Positions 1-15,305 of a stretch of DNA of 64,000 nucleotides are shown in pieces; position 1 is the stretch's first letter, and each line of letters opens with the position of its first letter. The DNA is from Piromyces finnis. Taxonomy: Eukaryota > Neocallimastigomycota > Neocallimastigomycetes > Neocallimastigales > Neocallimastigaceae. The notes under the pieces were generated by a model. That model searched no databases. It was not told the origin of the DNA and was given only the letters and a program-made list of their open reading frames with translations. The translations under genes and the position numbers were made by a program. The stretch spans positions 386,001 to 450,000 of the forward strand of contig MCFH01000004.1 of assembly GCA_002104945.1 (NCBI GenBank). The letters run 5' to 3'.

Positions 1-3000
1 TAGAAATATCAAACATACTGGGTCAGGAGGTATTAACTATGAAATATATTATGGAGGTTTAATCATGAGGTGATTAATTATTCTATGTAACATAACAGTA
101 CATATAGAGTTAAAATGAAAAATTAATATTGATAATTTAATAGTATTACAGATTTTGCTGTAGTGGAAGTTATTAATTATTATTCAGAAAATTTATTAAA
201 TTATTATTATGATGGAAATGCTTTTACTATACTGGACTACTCATCATTAACAATACAGTAATTACATATTTTATAATAATATTGTAATTTATATTATATA
301 ATATTTTTCAATTAAAATATATCAATAATAATTCATTTATCAAAACCTAATAGAAATATTGAAATTAATCATCAAGAAGGAAATGGTGGTGGAGGAATGT
401 TCATTAATTGTTATAATTGTAATAATATAAAAGTAAATGTAGAAAACGCCACATTATCTGATATTTATCAGAAAAATCCCAGACAAAACAGTATTTTAGG
501 ATGGTTTATTCAAAATTCAAAAGTTACTTTCAATAAGTAATGAAATTATTCTTTAATAATTCTTTTATATATTCATTATTTATATTTATTAATCCAAGTT
601 TATTAATTTATTTCTTTTTAAATAAAAGTATTAGAATTCTGAATTCTGGTGGAAAAAATACAGCGTACTAATATGAATATTTTATTTTATAAACGTAAAT
701 ATATATATTTAAAAAAATTTGGTTTCTAAAAATATATTTATTTTTTGCTATTAATAATCAATATAGTGTATTGTATACAAGTGATTACAGTGTAGTCCAT
801 ATCTCTAATTTAGAAATTGATACTTTTATATCAGAAACACCATCAGAAATGTTTATTTATAGTTTTGAAAATAAAAATGGTAAATTTTGAAAGAATAATT
901 AATTTTTAATTATATTAATATTAATTTAACTTTATATATTTTTTTCTAATTTATTTAGAAGGAATAGTATTAGATTTAGAGAGAATTGAACTAAATAATA
1001 TTATATCTCAAGGAGGTAAAAATATAAATAATAAAGAAGTAACTTTTATATTTTTATTTATTAATATAAATTAAATTATTTATATTAGTTCTATTTACTG
1101 TATATAATGGAAAAGTACACCTAAGCAATTCTAAAGTAATATTAGTATAAAATATAGAAACAAAAACAAAAAAAAAAAAAAAAAAAAAAAACTATTTTTT
1201 ATAACATTTTTTATTTTAAAAGATTAAAAATGCTCATGTATGTCATAAAGAAAATACTTGTAAAAGTATAAAGGATGACAACTATATTGTTGAACAAATC
1301 GGTATCTCAGTATTAAATTCCAAATCAGAATTATTAATAACTAATACAATTTTTGAGAATATATATGGAGGTGAAAATATTATTTTTCATTTTTATACTA
1401 TTATTAATGTAATTAACTTTCTTTTTTTATAAAAAAAAACCTTACTCATAATATCATTAAATAATATATATGTATTATTTAACATAGAAAGCGGTTTTGT
1501 TTCATCTATAGAAGATTATATTACCATCAATAACTCGTTATTTTTAAATTGTGAATTTTCAAATGGACTTTTCAAAATTAATCGAGAAAGATTAGGAATA
1601 TATACCATAAATTATACTAATTTTACAAATATAATTTCGGAATCAGGATCAATTATTCACATTGAGAATTTAGATGAAGCTTCTCCAACGATTGTAACTA
1701 TAAATAATTCTAATTTTGTAAATATAAAAGCTAATCGTTATGGAGGAATTTTATATTCACTCAGTAAACATATAAATGATCGTGTTTCTTTTAATGATTG
1801 TAATTTTAAAGGGTCAAAAGCATCCATTGGAAATATATTATATGTCATTGATAAAGATTCAGAGCCGTATATATCTAATATGGATGATTTAAAAAAAATT
1901 AAAGGAAATATTGCTACAAATCCCACTAAAATAAAATTAAACTATATATTAGATACTATCGAATTATACTCGGGAGATAAATTACCGGATAATATTGCTT
2001 GTAAATCATATTATTTTATATATAACCTCTTTATTATAAAATATATGTAATTAATTAATTCATTCGTTATTTGATTGTACTATATTCAATATTATAACAG
2101 GCAGTATTTATGACGATTATGATAATTGTAAAAATAAAAAAAAACATATCTCTTTTTTAATTTTATTTAAATATTTTATTATTATTATTCTTGAAAACTA
2201 AAGCAGTAATTTAATTTAATTACTTTTTAAAAATAATAGTAATTATTTTCAAATCTGAGATATCAAATATGAAAATTGAAAATTTTATGTTTTTTAGTGT
2301 CGGAACAAAGGATCCTTATAATGTGGAATTGTATGGTCAGACAAAATCTTATTGCTGGAATAATTCATGTATTTTCCCTCAAGTTAAAGGTTTCCAAAAA
2401 GATATAATATAAATTATATTATTTTTTAATATAATTAATAATATTTTAACAAATATAAATTATTTATTTTTATATGATAATCAAGTTATTGGAAACCCTG
2501 GTGTTTACAATTTAACTTTAACACTTAATACTTTTGGTAATTATAAATTAATATATAAATGATTTTTCATTAGTATTTTTTGATATTTACAACTCTACTT
2601 TTTTACTTTAATTTTATGATAATTTTTTAATATTAGGGGATTTTAGTGATTTTGAAAATAATAATATTGATATTCAAGTAAAAATAAAATCATGCAATAA
2701 CGCTTTTATTAATCAATTAACAGATAGTTCTAGAATAAAATCATGGTAATTAAAAAAAACTTTTGAAAATGAAAATTAAATAGTGAATTAATCTTATCTT
2801 AATATATATTAATATATTATAATTTCGTTCCATTAGTTATCAACCTGTTTGTAATCCTTCATGCAATCATGGAAAATGTATTAATAATAATCTTTGCAAA
2901 TGCCATGATACACTTTATACAGGAAAATTTTGTAACGAATATTATCAGTTAGAAAGAATAGGAATTCTTGATACTATAATAAGAATTATCACAATTATAC

Positions 3001-4058
3001 TATTATTTATTATAATTATGTTAATTTTTATTACCTTAAAATATCGTAAAAATAAAAATATTAAATCTGGTATGTTATTTTTTTTTTAAATAAGAAAATC
3101 ACTAATTATGTAAAATCGATATAAATTCATCTAAACCTATATCGAAATTATTATAATCTATAGGTGGTATATGTTTTATAATAATTATATTAATTGGAAG
3201 TATTGTTAAAACTATATATGAATTTTATTTAACATATGAAAGAACAAAAACATCCTGTTACCTATTATACATTCTAAACAATACAGTAATTTGTTAATTA
3301 TGAATTTTAATACATATGATTAATATATAAGTTAAATTTTGAAAATAACAACCATTTTATATTTCTACATTTATAGGGATTTTCACTAGTTTTTGGAACA
3401 GTTTTAGTAAAAACTTTTAGAATTTATAGAATGTATAAAATTATATATTTTTTTAATTATATATTAAACAACAATTATAATAATAATTAGAATAATAATA
3501 ACTAAAATTAATTATATTTACTATATAATAAAAACTGATTTTTTCTTTTTAGTTTTAATTCTCGAAAAAAGAATATGAAAATTAGTTTAAGTGGAATGTA
3601 TGCTAGTATTATAATAATATTATCATTTCATATTATTATGGCGAGTATATGGATTCGATATGACCTACTAGATATAACTATAGAAAAAACAACAAAATTT
3701 AGAGAATACAAAAAGTGTTCCTACCCTTCTATCTCTAAAATCAGGTTAAATACTATTAAAAAAATATATTTTAATATATATATATATTAGGGAAAAAAAC
3801 TAATTATTTTTTATATCTTAAATAATAATAATAAATATAAAAATGATACACATATAGTACTATATTTAATCAAATTATTTTACTTATAGGGTCCTATTTT
3901 TCTTATTTTATTAGAGATGTTGAAAATAAGTATAAAGAAGTAAGGATTAAAAAAATTTAATAAGAAATTTATTTATTTATTTATTTAGTTAATTAGTTAG
4001 TTATTTAGTTAGTTATTTAGTTATTTAGTTATTTATTTATATATATATATATATATAT

Positions 4059-4101
<43 letters not shown>

Positions 4102-4375
4102 TTATAAAAAGAACTTATTTATTCCAGTATATACTTTTGTTGTTACTGAAATTATTATTATGGTAGTTAATAGTGAGGAATCTCTCTCAATTATTGTTCA
4201 GGATTTCTTTAATACTATTAGTAATATTATTAATACCTCTATTATAATATACTATATGAATATATCGAAACTATATGTTATATACTATTCAAAAGTATAT
4301 ACCTCGGGACTAAATCATATTAAACAAAATGTAAATGATAATACATTTGATTATACTTCATATGCATCATATTAA
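1..4375 (+). CDS. Class C GPCR-like receptor with beta-helix and EGF ectodomain (5' end outside window)
   Basis: Partial gene; the N-terminus lies left of the window. Exons that join in one frame: 1-56, 152-257, 354-536, 629-664, 767-879, 959-1015, 1089-1135, 1223-1370, 1488-2000, 2101-2127, 2240-2389, 2486-2536, 2637-2745, 2837-3069, 3164-3285, 3377-3432, 3553-3744, 3858-3939, 4112-4375. The ectodomain has Asn/Ile-rich short repeats of right-handed beta-helix type. A conserved block with NPTKIKLNY and LYSGDKLPD follows, then a Cys-rich EGF-like module (CNPSCNHGKC, TGKFC) just before the first membrane helix. Later exons give the class C TM3 signature GFSLVFGTVLVKTFRIYRIF, the KKCSYP loop, GSYFSYFIRDVENKYKE and two last helices ending at 4375. 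Known for the family: GABA-B/metabotropic-type heptahelical receptors signal through G proteins at the plasma membrane. The beta-helix/EGF ectodomain would sense carbohydrate or surface ligands (inference). No frame break was found once the exon-18 acceptor is placed at 3857 rather than 3889. Confidence 0.82.
3970..4108. repeat. TTTA/TTAG simple-repeat tract in last receptor intron
   Basis: The last intron of the receptor gene (3940-4111) is filled with (TTTA)n and TTAGTTA/TTTAGTTA variants plus a short (AT)n run. It lies directly before the acceptor at 4111. Confidence 0.9.
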
Positions 4376-4723
4376 AATAATATATATGATGTATTTTAAT
4401 AATTTATAGAGAATCTTTTTATTAAATTAAAATTTAAAATATCTTTTTTTTTTTTTTTACACCAAATATAATAATAATAATTTATTCTTTTGTATAAAAC
4501 AATTTATATATATTTGATACTATTATTATTTATAATACATTGAAAATAAGTTAATTATTTTAAAACTTAATACAATATATAAAATAAAATATAACTAATA
4601 AATGAATTTCAAAAAATATAATTATTTTTAAGTATTGAAAATGAAATATCTATCTCAGTATTTCTTTACTACTAAAACTCATTATTATACATGTAATATA
4701 TATTTTTACATTTACATCATTAC

Positions 4724-5003
4724 AGTTGAAAATTTTGTTTTTTATTAAAAAAATAAATACAGCTGATTTTCTATATGAAGTACTTGCCATAATATTATAC
4801 CAAAAAATATTCAGATCTGATCAAATTTTACCAGAACAATTTTCCAGAAATTTGGCCAGTCGTTTTATTATGAAAAAAATTTTAGTCTGGTATAAAACCT
4901 GGCTAAATATGTGAAACCGCTCTTTTCAAAAAGAGAGCAGAAATAGTAAAACGTCTATTATTTTTATAGTTGAAAAATCCATTTTTTATTAAAAAAAAAA
5001 TAC
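4724..5003. repeat. Islet bounded by an imperfect direct repeat
   Basis: A motif of about 36 bp beginning AGTTGAAAA and continuing TTTTTTATTAAAAAA...AATAC occurs at about 4724-4763 and again at about 4968-5003. The 200 bases between are less AT-rich than their surroundings. They contain a weak ORF at 4726-4914 (TTG start, 62 codons, no recognisable domain) and a small hairpin, GCTCT...AGAGAGC, at 4919-4939. It may be a decayed mobile-element remnant. I recognise no element family. Confidence 0.35.
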
Positions 5004-5734
5004 ATTAATTGCATATTAATGTATTTATTTTCTATTTTTTCCCCATCTCTTCTCTATATTATTTCATAATAAACAATAATATAAACTTTGAACTAATTCC
5101 AATTATTTAACTATTTATTTCTTTTTTTTATTATTCCTTATTAGATAATATATAAGTATAAGATTCACTTTTTTCTTTCATTATTCCCTTTTTTCCTACT
5201 CTAATAAATGTCACTTTTTTAATTTTTTTTGGATGGCTAACTTTACTTTGTTACATTTTATCTTACGTATTACTAAGCAATGTATGTACTTATATAATTA
5301 ATATATAATAAAAGCTATTGAAGAATATACTAAATTATAATAAACAATTTATTTTTATTATATGGGTAATATATTAGTATTTTTTATTTTTACTTTGTTA
5401 CATCAAAAGAATTTTAATAAGAATAGCTTGTGTAGCATTTTTTAATATGTTTATATATATATTTAAATTAAATTAATTAATTTATTATATATTATAGTTT
5501 ATTATTAAATGTTTACAACATTTTCCTTTTATGTTGAAGATTATAAAAATTAATATAAGATATAATATTATTGGATAGTAGAATCATATAAAATATAACT
5601 TCGATAATTATATAAACAATCCATATAATATATATATAATCTAATAAATATAAAAAATAATTATTTTATTTATTGCATTATAATAAAATGAGTGAGTATT
5701 ATACATGATGAAATAATAATAATAAATATAATTT

Positions 5735-6398
5735 ATTTATTTACTTATTTATTTATTCATTCATTTATTCATTCATTTGTTTATTTATTTATTTGATTAT
5801 TTATTTAGTTATTTATTTATTTATTTATACATTCATTTATTTATTCATTCATTTATTTACTTATTTATTTATTTATTCATTTATTCATTTATTTATTCAT
5901 TTATTTATTTATTCATTCATTTATTTATTTATTCATTCATTTGTTTATTTATTTATTTGATTATTTATACATTTATTTATTTATTTACTTATTTACTTAT
6001 TTATTTATTTATTCATTTATTTATTTATTTATTTATTCATTCATTCATTTATTTATTCATTCATTCATTTATTTATTCATTTATTTATTTATTCATTTAT
6101 TCATTTATTTATTCATTTATTTATTTATTTATTCATTCATTTATTTATTTATTCATTCATTTGTTTATTTATTTATTTGATTATTTATACATTTATTTAT
6201 TTATTTATTTACTTATTTACTTATTTATTTATTCATTTATTTATTTATTTATTTATTTATTTATTCATTCATTTATTTATTCATTTATTTATTTATTTAT
6301 TCATTCATTCATTCATTTATTTATTCATTTATTTATTTATTTATTTATTCATTTATTTATTCATTTATTTATTTATTTATTTATTTATTTATTTGTAT
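5735..6398. repeat. (TTTA)n/(TTCA)n tetranucleotide array with higher-order copies
   Basis: About 660 bp of TTTA units interspersed with TTCA, and with occasional TTTG, TGAT, TACA and TTAC variants. A longer signature, CATTCATTTGTTTATTTATT followed by TATTTGATTATTTAT, recurs near 5770, 5934 and 6154. This implies segmental duplication inside the array (spacings of about 164 and 220 bp). Three forward frames stay open only because the tetramer has no stop codon in any phase. Confidence 0.92.
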
Positions 6399-6750
6399 CA
6401 TCTTTGTATTTTATTTATTTATTTTTATTTTTTTGGTAATAATTTCATTTACTATTTTTGGTGTTTTTTTTTTAATTTAAAATAAATCTGTAATAAAAAA
6501 AAAAAAAGGCTTTACTTTTTTTATTAATATTGTATTTATTATTATTGCAGTTTTTTTTTTTTTTTTTTTTTTATTTTTTTTTTTATAAATTTTAAATTTA
6601 TTATTTTTCATCAATTACTTTTTCTATTTTTAAATTTCAAAAAGACATTTTATTTTAATAAATTTAAATTCAATACTATTCATTATACTATTATTAATAA
6701 ATAATATCTATATATATAAAACCTTTACTGTCACATTTGCATTATTAAAA

Positions 6751-7485
6751 ATGAAAATTTTTGCATCATTATTATATTTACTTTCAGCAACTACTGCATT
6801 ATCATACACTATAATAAATAGAAATATAAAAAGAGATGTCAAAATGAATGTAAATGAATATGCTTTTTCTCAAGTCTCTGAAAGTTGCAGAAAAGATTTA
6901 ATTGATTTCCAAGAATATTACAGTTGTACTGGTATTGTTAACATTACTACAGAAAATTTTCCAGAAATATGTAATGAATATAACAGCGAAAAATGTCAAA
7001 CTGTTTTAAAAAACCCACTTTCATACATTCCAAATTGTAAAAATTATAGTGTTATTAGTGAAGTTTTTAGTGATATAGCCGTAAGCTTTAGAAGAACTGA
7101 AATGACTGTTGTATGTACTTTTGATGAAAGTAATAATTTATGCCCAGTTGCTGAAGTTTTTGTTAATAAAACTAGAAACCAAAATGTTGAAAAGCGTGCT
7201 ATTCGTCAAAGCTGTCGCTCTAAAAAATGTACTGACATTATGATTGACGTTCTTCCTCTCTTTTTAGAGGAAACTAAAGATGCTGAAAATCTTATCATCA
7301 CTGAAGGTAATGTTGATGAAGATATTGATAAAAACGTCGATGAATGGATTGATTATTTAAAGAGTGATGAATGTACTGATCAATATAATAAAAACAGTCA
7401 AAACGCTAGAAGTAGTGCTTCTACTCTTAAAGGCATAGGAAGTACTCTCCTTGTTACTATCTCCTTAATTTTCACATTATTTTAA
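6751..7485 (+). CDS. Secreted Cys-rich protein, probably GPI-anchored
   Basis: Single-exon ORF of 244 residues starting at the first ATG. Residues 1-18 (MKIFASLLYLLSATTALS) form a classical signal peptide. The mature part has about ten cysteines (for example SESC, YYSC, CRSKKC, DEC) and N-glycosylation sequons NIT, NYS and NKT. The C-terminus is a small-residue stretch (ARSSASTLKGIGST) followed by the hydrophobic tail LLVTISLIFTLF, the usual layout of a GPI-attachment signal. The even-looking cysteine set suggests disulfide-bonded folding on the cell surface or in the wall. I do not recognise the family. Codon use is less AT-extreme than the surrounding spacer, which supports a real gene. Confidence 0.8.
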   Translation: MKIFASLLYLLSATTALSYTIINRNIKRDVKMNVNEYAFSQVSESCRKDLIDFQEYYSCTGIVNITTENFPEICNEYNSEKCQTVLKNPLSYIPNCKNYSVISEVFSDIAVSFRRTEMTVVCTFDESNNLCPVAEVFVNKTRNQNVEKRAIRQSCRSKKCTDIMIDVLPLFLEETKDAENLIITEGNVDEDIDKNVDEWIDYLKSDECTDQYNKNSQNARSSASTLKGIGSTLLVTISLIFTLF

Positions 7486-8277
7486 AATTTTTAAATAAAT
7501 ATATATATATAAATTGTATAAAACAGCATTAATTATATAACATATATCATATATGATAAACTTAAATTTAATCTATCCTATATCTATTTTTTATTCTATT
7601 AACAAAATGCACCATCAAAAAAAAAAAAATCACAACTATATTATAAAAAAAAAAAAAAAGATATAATATTTCATTATTTTATCAATAGACATGTTATTTA
7701 TAGATAATAAAAAAATAAATCTATTATTTTATAAAAAAAAACAATAAATATATATATAATTTCAGAGAATTTTGAATAAAAAAAAGAAAATCATTAATAA
7801 TATTAGATAAATTGAGAAACAACTAACTCCATATATTAAAGTAAAATAATCAGTCATCATAAAGTGATGATAACAATATATTAAAACCTATTTACTTAGG
7901 TAAAAAGGAAAATAGACATAGAATGATTTTTTTATATTCTCGCATTTATATATATATAAACTATTTTTTTTTATATTATCAACTGATCTATTGATTTATG
8001 ATCTATAAATAAGAGTTATTATTTATAATAACAACAAGAAGCTTTTTCATTAAAATAGAATTTGAAACTATTTTGTTAATTTCAATAATATACAAATGAA
8101 ATATATATGAAATACACTAATAAAAAAAATATATAATATTTTATGAAAAGGCATCTAATTATCCTTAATTCAACATTAATTTTCAAATAACAATTCTTAG
8201 CAAAAAACACTATTTATTTTTCTAGGAATAATGTTTCATAACAATTTCATTTTTCTATACGTAACAACACTTTTTTT

Positions 8278-8327
<50 letters not shown>

Positions 8328-9579
8328 AAGAAAGAAAATATCTATTATCCTTTATATATATATATCATAACTAATATTATAATATAATCAAATTTTATTT
8401 TTTTTAATAGAATATCGTATCTTTATATTTTTATATCTTAATTATATATTTTATATTTTATATTATTATCATTATATATATATATAAAAGAATTTTTATA
8501 TTAATATTATTATTATTTATTATATACTTAAAAAAAAAACAGTTATTTTAATATTATATTTATTTTTTAAAAAAAATAAAGACAAAATAACATAAAAATA
8601 TCTTTAATTTTCTCTTTTGTCTTTTTTTATTTTATCAGCATTATATTAATTTCAATAGTATATGCATTTTAATGCTATTATTTCAATAATGTCATGCATA
8701 ATGCATAATACATAGATTCATTCATGTATTTATTTATTTATTTATTTGTTATAAAAGAATAAAAAAGAAATACATGAAAAGATAATAAAATAATAAATAA
8801 AATAAAAACTTAAATAGATTGTGTGAATGTGCTTTATAGAAAGAAAGTCGCTTTTTTTTGTTTGACTTATTTTTACTATTATATTAATTAAAAAAATTTT
8901 TTATTAAAAAAAATTAAATTTTTTTTTTTTTTTGATAAAAAAAATAAAAGTGGCAAGTGAAAGATAGTAAGCTGCCTTATCAGCAATTGAAAGGAAAAAA
9001 AAAAAGAAAAAGTCCAAAAAGAGTAAATACAAGTACAAGAAAATATATATATTGCATATTTATTTTTACTTTTTTTTTTTATATAACTATTAAAAGCAAA
9101 AGCAAAAAAAAAAAAAGATTTTATAATTATAAAATTAAATTTTAAAATAATTAAAAAATATATATACAATTATAATAAAATAACCTTTATGATTTTAATT
9201 CATTTATTTCTTTTTTATATATTAAAAATAATAAAGCCGTTATATGAAATACTAAAATTATATCAGTACTTTAGAAATATTTATAATAACCTTCAAGTTT
9301 TAAATAATTTGAAAAAAATAATACAAAAAAAAATTAAAGATAGAAAAAAATCTTCACGGTCTTATTAATATATCAATTCACCGTTAATAATTATACAAAA
9401 TATTTATGTTGTAGCAAAAAAATACAAAGATTAATAGAGACAAATATAAATATATATATATACATATACTAATACATTAGTAATAAGCTTATTTATTAAA
9501 ACATTTTACATTTATATAACTAATTTTTCAAGATTTTATGTTTTAAACACTTTTCATATTATTAGAAATTTATTTAAAA
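7486..9579. other. Intergenic AT-rich spacer with a 44-bp A-run
   Basis: No gene seen. It holds a poly-A run at 8282-8325 followed by (GAAA)n, several (TA)n stretches and a short TTTA run near 8727-8749. The opposed ORFs around 8888-9169 are Phe/Ile/Lys low-complexity translations of A/T tracts and are not called. Confidence 0.7.
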
Positions 9580-12049
<2,470 letters not shown>

Positions 12050-12178
12050 AAGATGACTAACTACCGTAGTATATGAAAAGAAATATAAAGATTATATATA
12101 TATATATATTCTATCTATTTATTATCAAAAGTATTTAATTCTTATCATTTATTTATATAAATTTTGTTTTTGTATTTC

Positions 12179-12211
<33 letters not shown>

Positions 12212-12771
12212 CGTTTTCTATATATATTTTAATTTTTAAACTTATTTTAATTCAACTCGTTAAACATTTTATTTTAGTGAATAATAATTTTTTTTATATA
12301 TATAAATATGTTTATATTTTTTAATATCATAATTTATTAAACATTACCAAAAATTATTAATTATTAATAAATCAAAAGACGATATATCTATCCGTCCTAA
12401 TGATAAATAAATAAATAAAAATTACACCTATATTTTCATTTTCTTTTTTTTTTTTTTTTTTTTTTTTTTTCTCTATACATTTCTTTCTTTTAAGTTTTGA
12501 TGTTAAATATCAAAAATCAAAGAGAGAATAATAAACCATAATCATAACTAAACAGGAAACCAATAATTTTTATTATCAATTATTATTTTATTTTATTTTA
12601 TTTTATTTATTAAAATATGAATTCAATGAGTAGTATTGAAAAAGATAAAAAAAAAAAAAAAAAAGTATATATATTATATATATTATTAATTATATTTATT
12701 TTTTGTTTCATCGCTTATGTATGAAGAAAAATAAAAAGATAATTAAAAAAAAAAAAAGTCATTTATAAAAT
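12050..12771. other. Convergent intergenic spacer
   Basis: Lies between the 3' ends of the Zn2Cys6-like gene (+) and the Stealth gene (-). It contains an A-run (12181-12209), a T-run (about 12446-12470) and AT-rich DNA. Nothing else seen. Confidence 0.7.
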
Positions 12772-15305
12772 TTAATATCCTTCACGTTCAAAGATAGATG
12801 GTTCTGGATAAAGGATTTGCATAAAGTGACTAAATTGTTCTGCAGCTTCTGGAATATTATAATCATCATTTAAATTAAAGAAAATAAGAGTTTTATGTTT
12901 TATAATTTCTTTAAAAAATTTATTATTTCTTTTAATATCATCATAAACGGCACCAAATCTTATCATTAAATTTTTAATATTAAAATCAACAATATGAAAA
13001 CCATATTTCAAAATACTACGTTTTCTTTTATAATTAGCACTATCATCATCACCTCTAATATCATGAATATACACAGAATCATAAAATTGATCAAATTTTT
13101 CTTCAAATCCTGGCTGTGATGCGTGAAGACGAAGATACATGCTTTGAGCGTATGGTGGAACAAAATCCATAGCTGTGCGGAAACGATGACCAACAACAAG
13201 ATCAACATATTGGGCATAACGTTGACGAGCCATTTCAAAAAGATCACGATAATAAACGTATGGAGAATGTTCTAACATATTAACTAAAGTTGATTGTTCT
13301 AAATCTTCAGCAATTACCCCATTAGTCATAGCCATGGATCCATAAAATTTATCAATCCATCTTGCATTTTTATTATTAAAAGTACTACGAGATTTTTCAA
13401 AACTGAGAGTAATAAACTTATCAGAGAGATAGACATTTGGAAAACGATAATATTTGGCTGCATTTGGATAAATATATTTATTAATATAAGGCTTACGAGT
13501 AGGAATATTTTCAGTTCTAAAAATAGAAATAGAACCATCTTCTTTATATTTAAAATCTTCATTCATTAATACAACCTTTTCACTTTGCTTATTTTTTGAA
13601 ATAATACCGATGCCTTCATCTTCATTATCAGGCATTTCACCTTCTACATATTCTTCCTCATTATTTTGATACTCATTTTCATCATCTGGGTTTTCTCCAT
13701 CATCAATATTATCATTCTTATTATTTTTAGAATCCAAATGATAACCTTTATCCTTAAAGAACTTTATTCTATTTTGTTCTCTTTCACGACGAGCGTTTTC
13801 TTCAGTATCCTGTTTACTATCTGGGATATAATTTTCATTATCATCATCATCAATAGCTTCAATGTCATCATCAACTTCGCCTTCCTCGTCATCTTCTTCT
13901 ACATTAATTGGGTTTCTTTTACCTATAAATTCACTTCTCTTTTCCTTACTATTAACTTTCTTTAATTCTTCTGCTACTAATTCTTGAATATCTTTATCAA
14001 TTTTTACACCATGGACATAATGTTCTTCCTCTTCTTCTTCTTCTTCTTCTTCTTCATTTTGACTTTGTCTTTTTTTCATGTTTATTAAATAATCTTTATT
14101 ATTATTTTTATTTTTTTTACTTTTTCTTATACGATATTCTTTTACCTTTTTATTATTTATATAACCTTCACCACCACCAAAGAAAAAGAAGGCAGGATGA
14201 ACTGGTCTACGGAAAAAGTATTCATCATTCAATTGAATAAATTGTTCAGATACACCAGGAATACGATCCAAGAACCATTCTATTGCAAAAGAATTAAATG
14301 TAGGATTAACAAGAGTTCCATTTTTTGTTTGTTTTGGAAGGATATCCTCTTGATCAATAACCTTAATTCTTGGATTATTAGTATCTAGCCAAACAGGGGT
14401 TTGACCAGGTGTAACAATATAGATTGTACCTTTATGCCATGGTAAATATTTATAGAGAGAACGAAGAGAATAACGTAACTCATCTATACAACGATCACGA
14501 TTATCTGCCTTTTTAATACCACCATTATATTTAGATTTTCTTTCCATTAAAGCGTCATCAGTACCGTTAATCCAAGTATAGACAATAGAAATATCTTTAG
14601 CCCACTGCCACTCTTGTTCTAATTCACTACCTCTTTTACCGGATTCGACATCTCTAGCATATTGTAATAAAAACTCCAATTCTAAATGATCAACACTTCT
14701 TGTTAATTTATCATAATATAATGGTTCCATATCTATCATACGTTTTGTTTCTTCTAATAATTGTTTTTTAACATAATTATAATTTTCATCACTAAGAGTA
14801 TCTAAGTCGTTAACTTCATCCAATCCTATCATAATATCATCATAATCATTGACGGAATATTTTTCCACAGTTTCATCATTTGAAATATATTTTTTTGGAT
14901 CCAAATTATAAAATGACATTATACCTTTATTACCTATTATATTAATTAAATGGAATATACATTAATATTTTTTATCCAAATATAATGATAAAATAATAAT
15001 TTTCTAATATAAAGGTTATGTAAATAAAAATTTTAAAATTGATAATAATATATAATTTTATTACTATCATATATTTTTTTTTACACTATTCCATTCATTT
15101 AAATCTAATTAATTATTATTAAAATATAACAAATAAAAACTATGTTTATAAAATTTATAAATATATATAATAAATAATAGTTACCATTATTCGACAATAA
15201 TAATTTTAAACTAATAATTATTATTAAAATGCAAATTAACAAAAATATTTTTCGGAAATTACGAAAAATATTTCTTCGTCTTAATGAAAAAAAGGTTAAT
15301 ACCAT
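12772..15305 (-). CDS. Stealth-family sugar-phosphate transferase (XPT1/GNPTAB-like), type II membrane protein
   Basis: Two exons on the minus strand: 15305-15185 and 14924-12772; 757 residues. Exon 1 supplies a short basic cytosolic end (RRRNIFRNFRK) and one hydrophobic helix, IFLLICILIIIISLKLLL, a signal anchor expected for a Golgi enzyme. The large exon alone would start at an internal Met and lack any anchor; a GT donor at 15184 and AG acceptor at 14925 join it in frame. Stealth conserved regions visible in order: CR1 DISIVYTWINGTD, CR2 NRDRCIDELRYSLRSLYKYL and IYIVTPGQTPVWLD, then FNSFAIEWFLDRIPG and FIQLNDEYFFRRPVHP, CR3 LEHSPYVYYRDLFEMARQRY, and CR4 near the end with FFNLNDDYNIPEA and PEPSIFE. 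Family members transfer sugar-1-phosphate to glycans. The substrate here is unknown. An acidic/Lys-rich low-complexity insert of about 200 residues separates CR2 from CR3. Confidence 0.88.

Larger units (their letters stand above)
4376..6750. other. Intergenic, AT-rich, with tetranucleotide array and a GC-richer islet
   Basis: No supportable gene. It contains the islet at 4724-5003, the TTTA/TTCA array at 5735-6398 and a T-run at 6551-6572. The stretch 5010-5730 is plain AT-rich DNA in which I see nothing else. Confidence 0.75.

Noticed and set aside
3745-3890. Receptor gene as a pseudogene because of an apparent frame break before GSYFSYF
   Set aside because: Using the acceptor at 3857 instead of 3889 restores TM5 (TIFNQIILLIG) and the frame.
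4919-4939. Hairpin GCTCT...AGAGAGC as a terminator
   Set aside because: Intrinsic terminators are a bacterial feature; this is a eukaryotic window and the hairpin is weak.
5735-6398. CRISPR-like array
   Set aside because: Simple tetranucleotide repeat without unique spacers, in a eukaryotic genome.
5777-6485. Long Phe/Ile/Tyr/Leu ORFs (up to 220 codons) in several frames
   Set aside because: They are translations of the TTTA/TTCA array, which lacks stop codons in every frame; no gene signal.
8888-9169. Overlapping ORFs on both strands rich in Phe/Lys/Ile
   Set aside because: Low-complexity readings of A- and T-runs with no domain or splice context.
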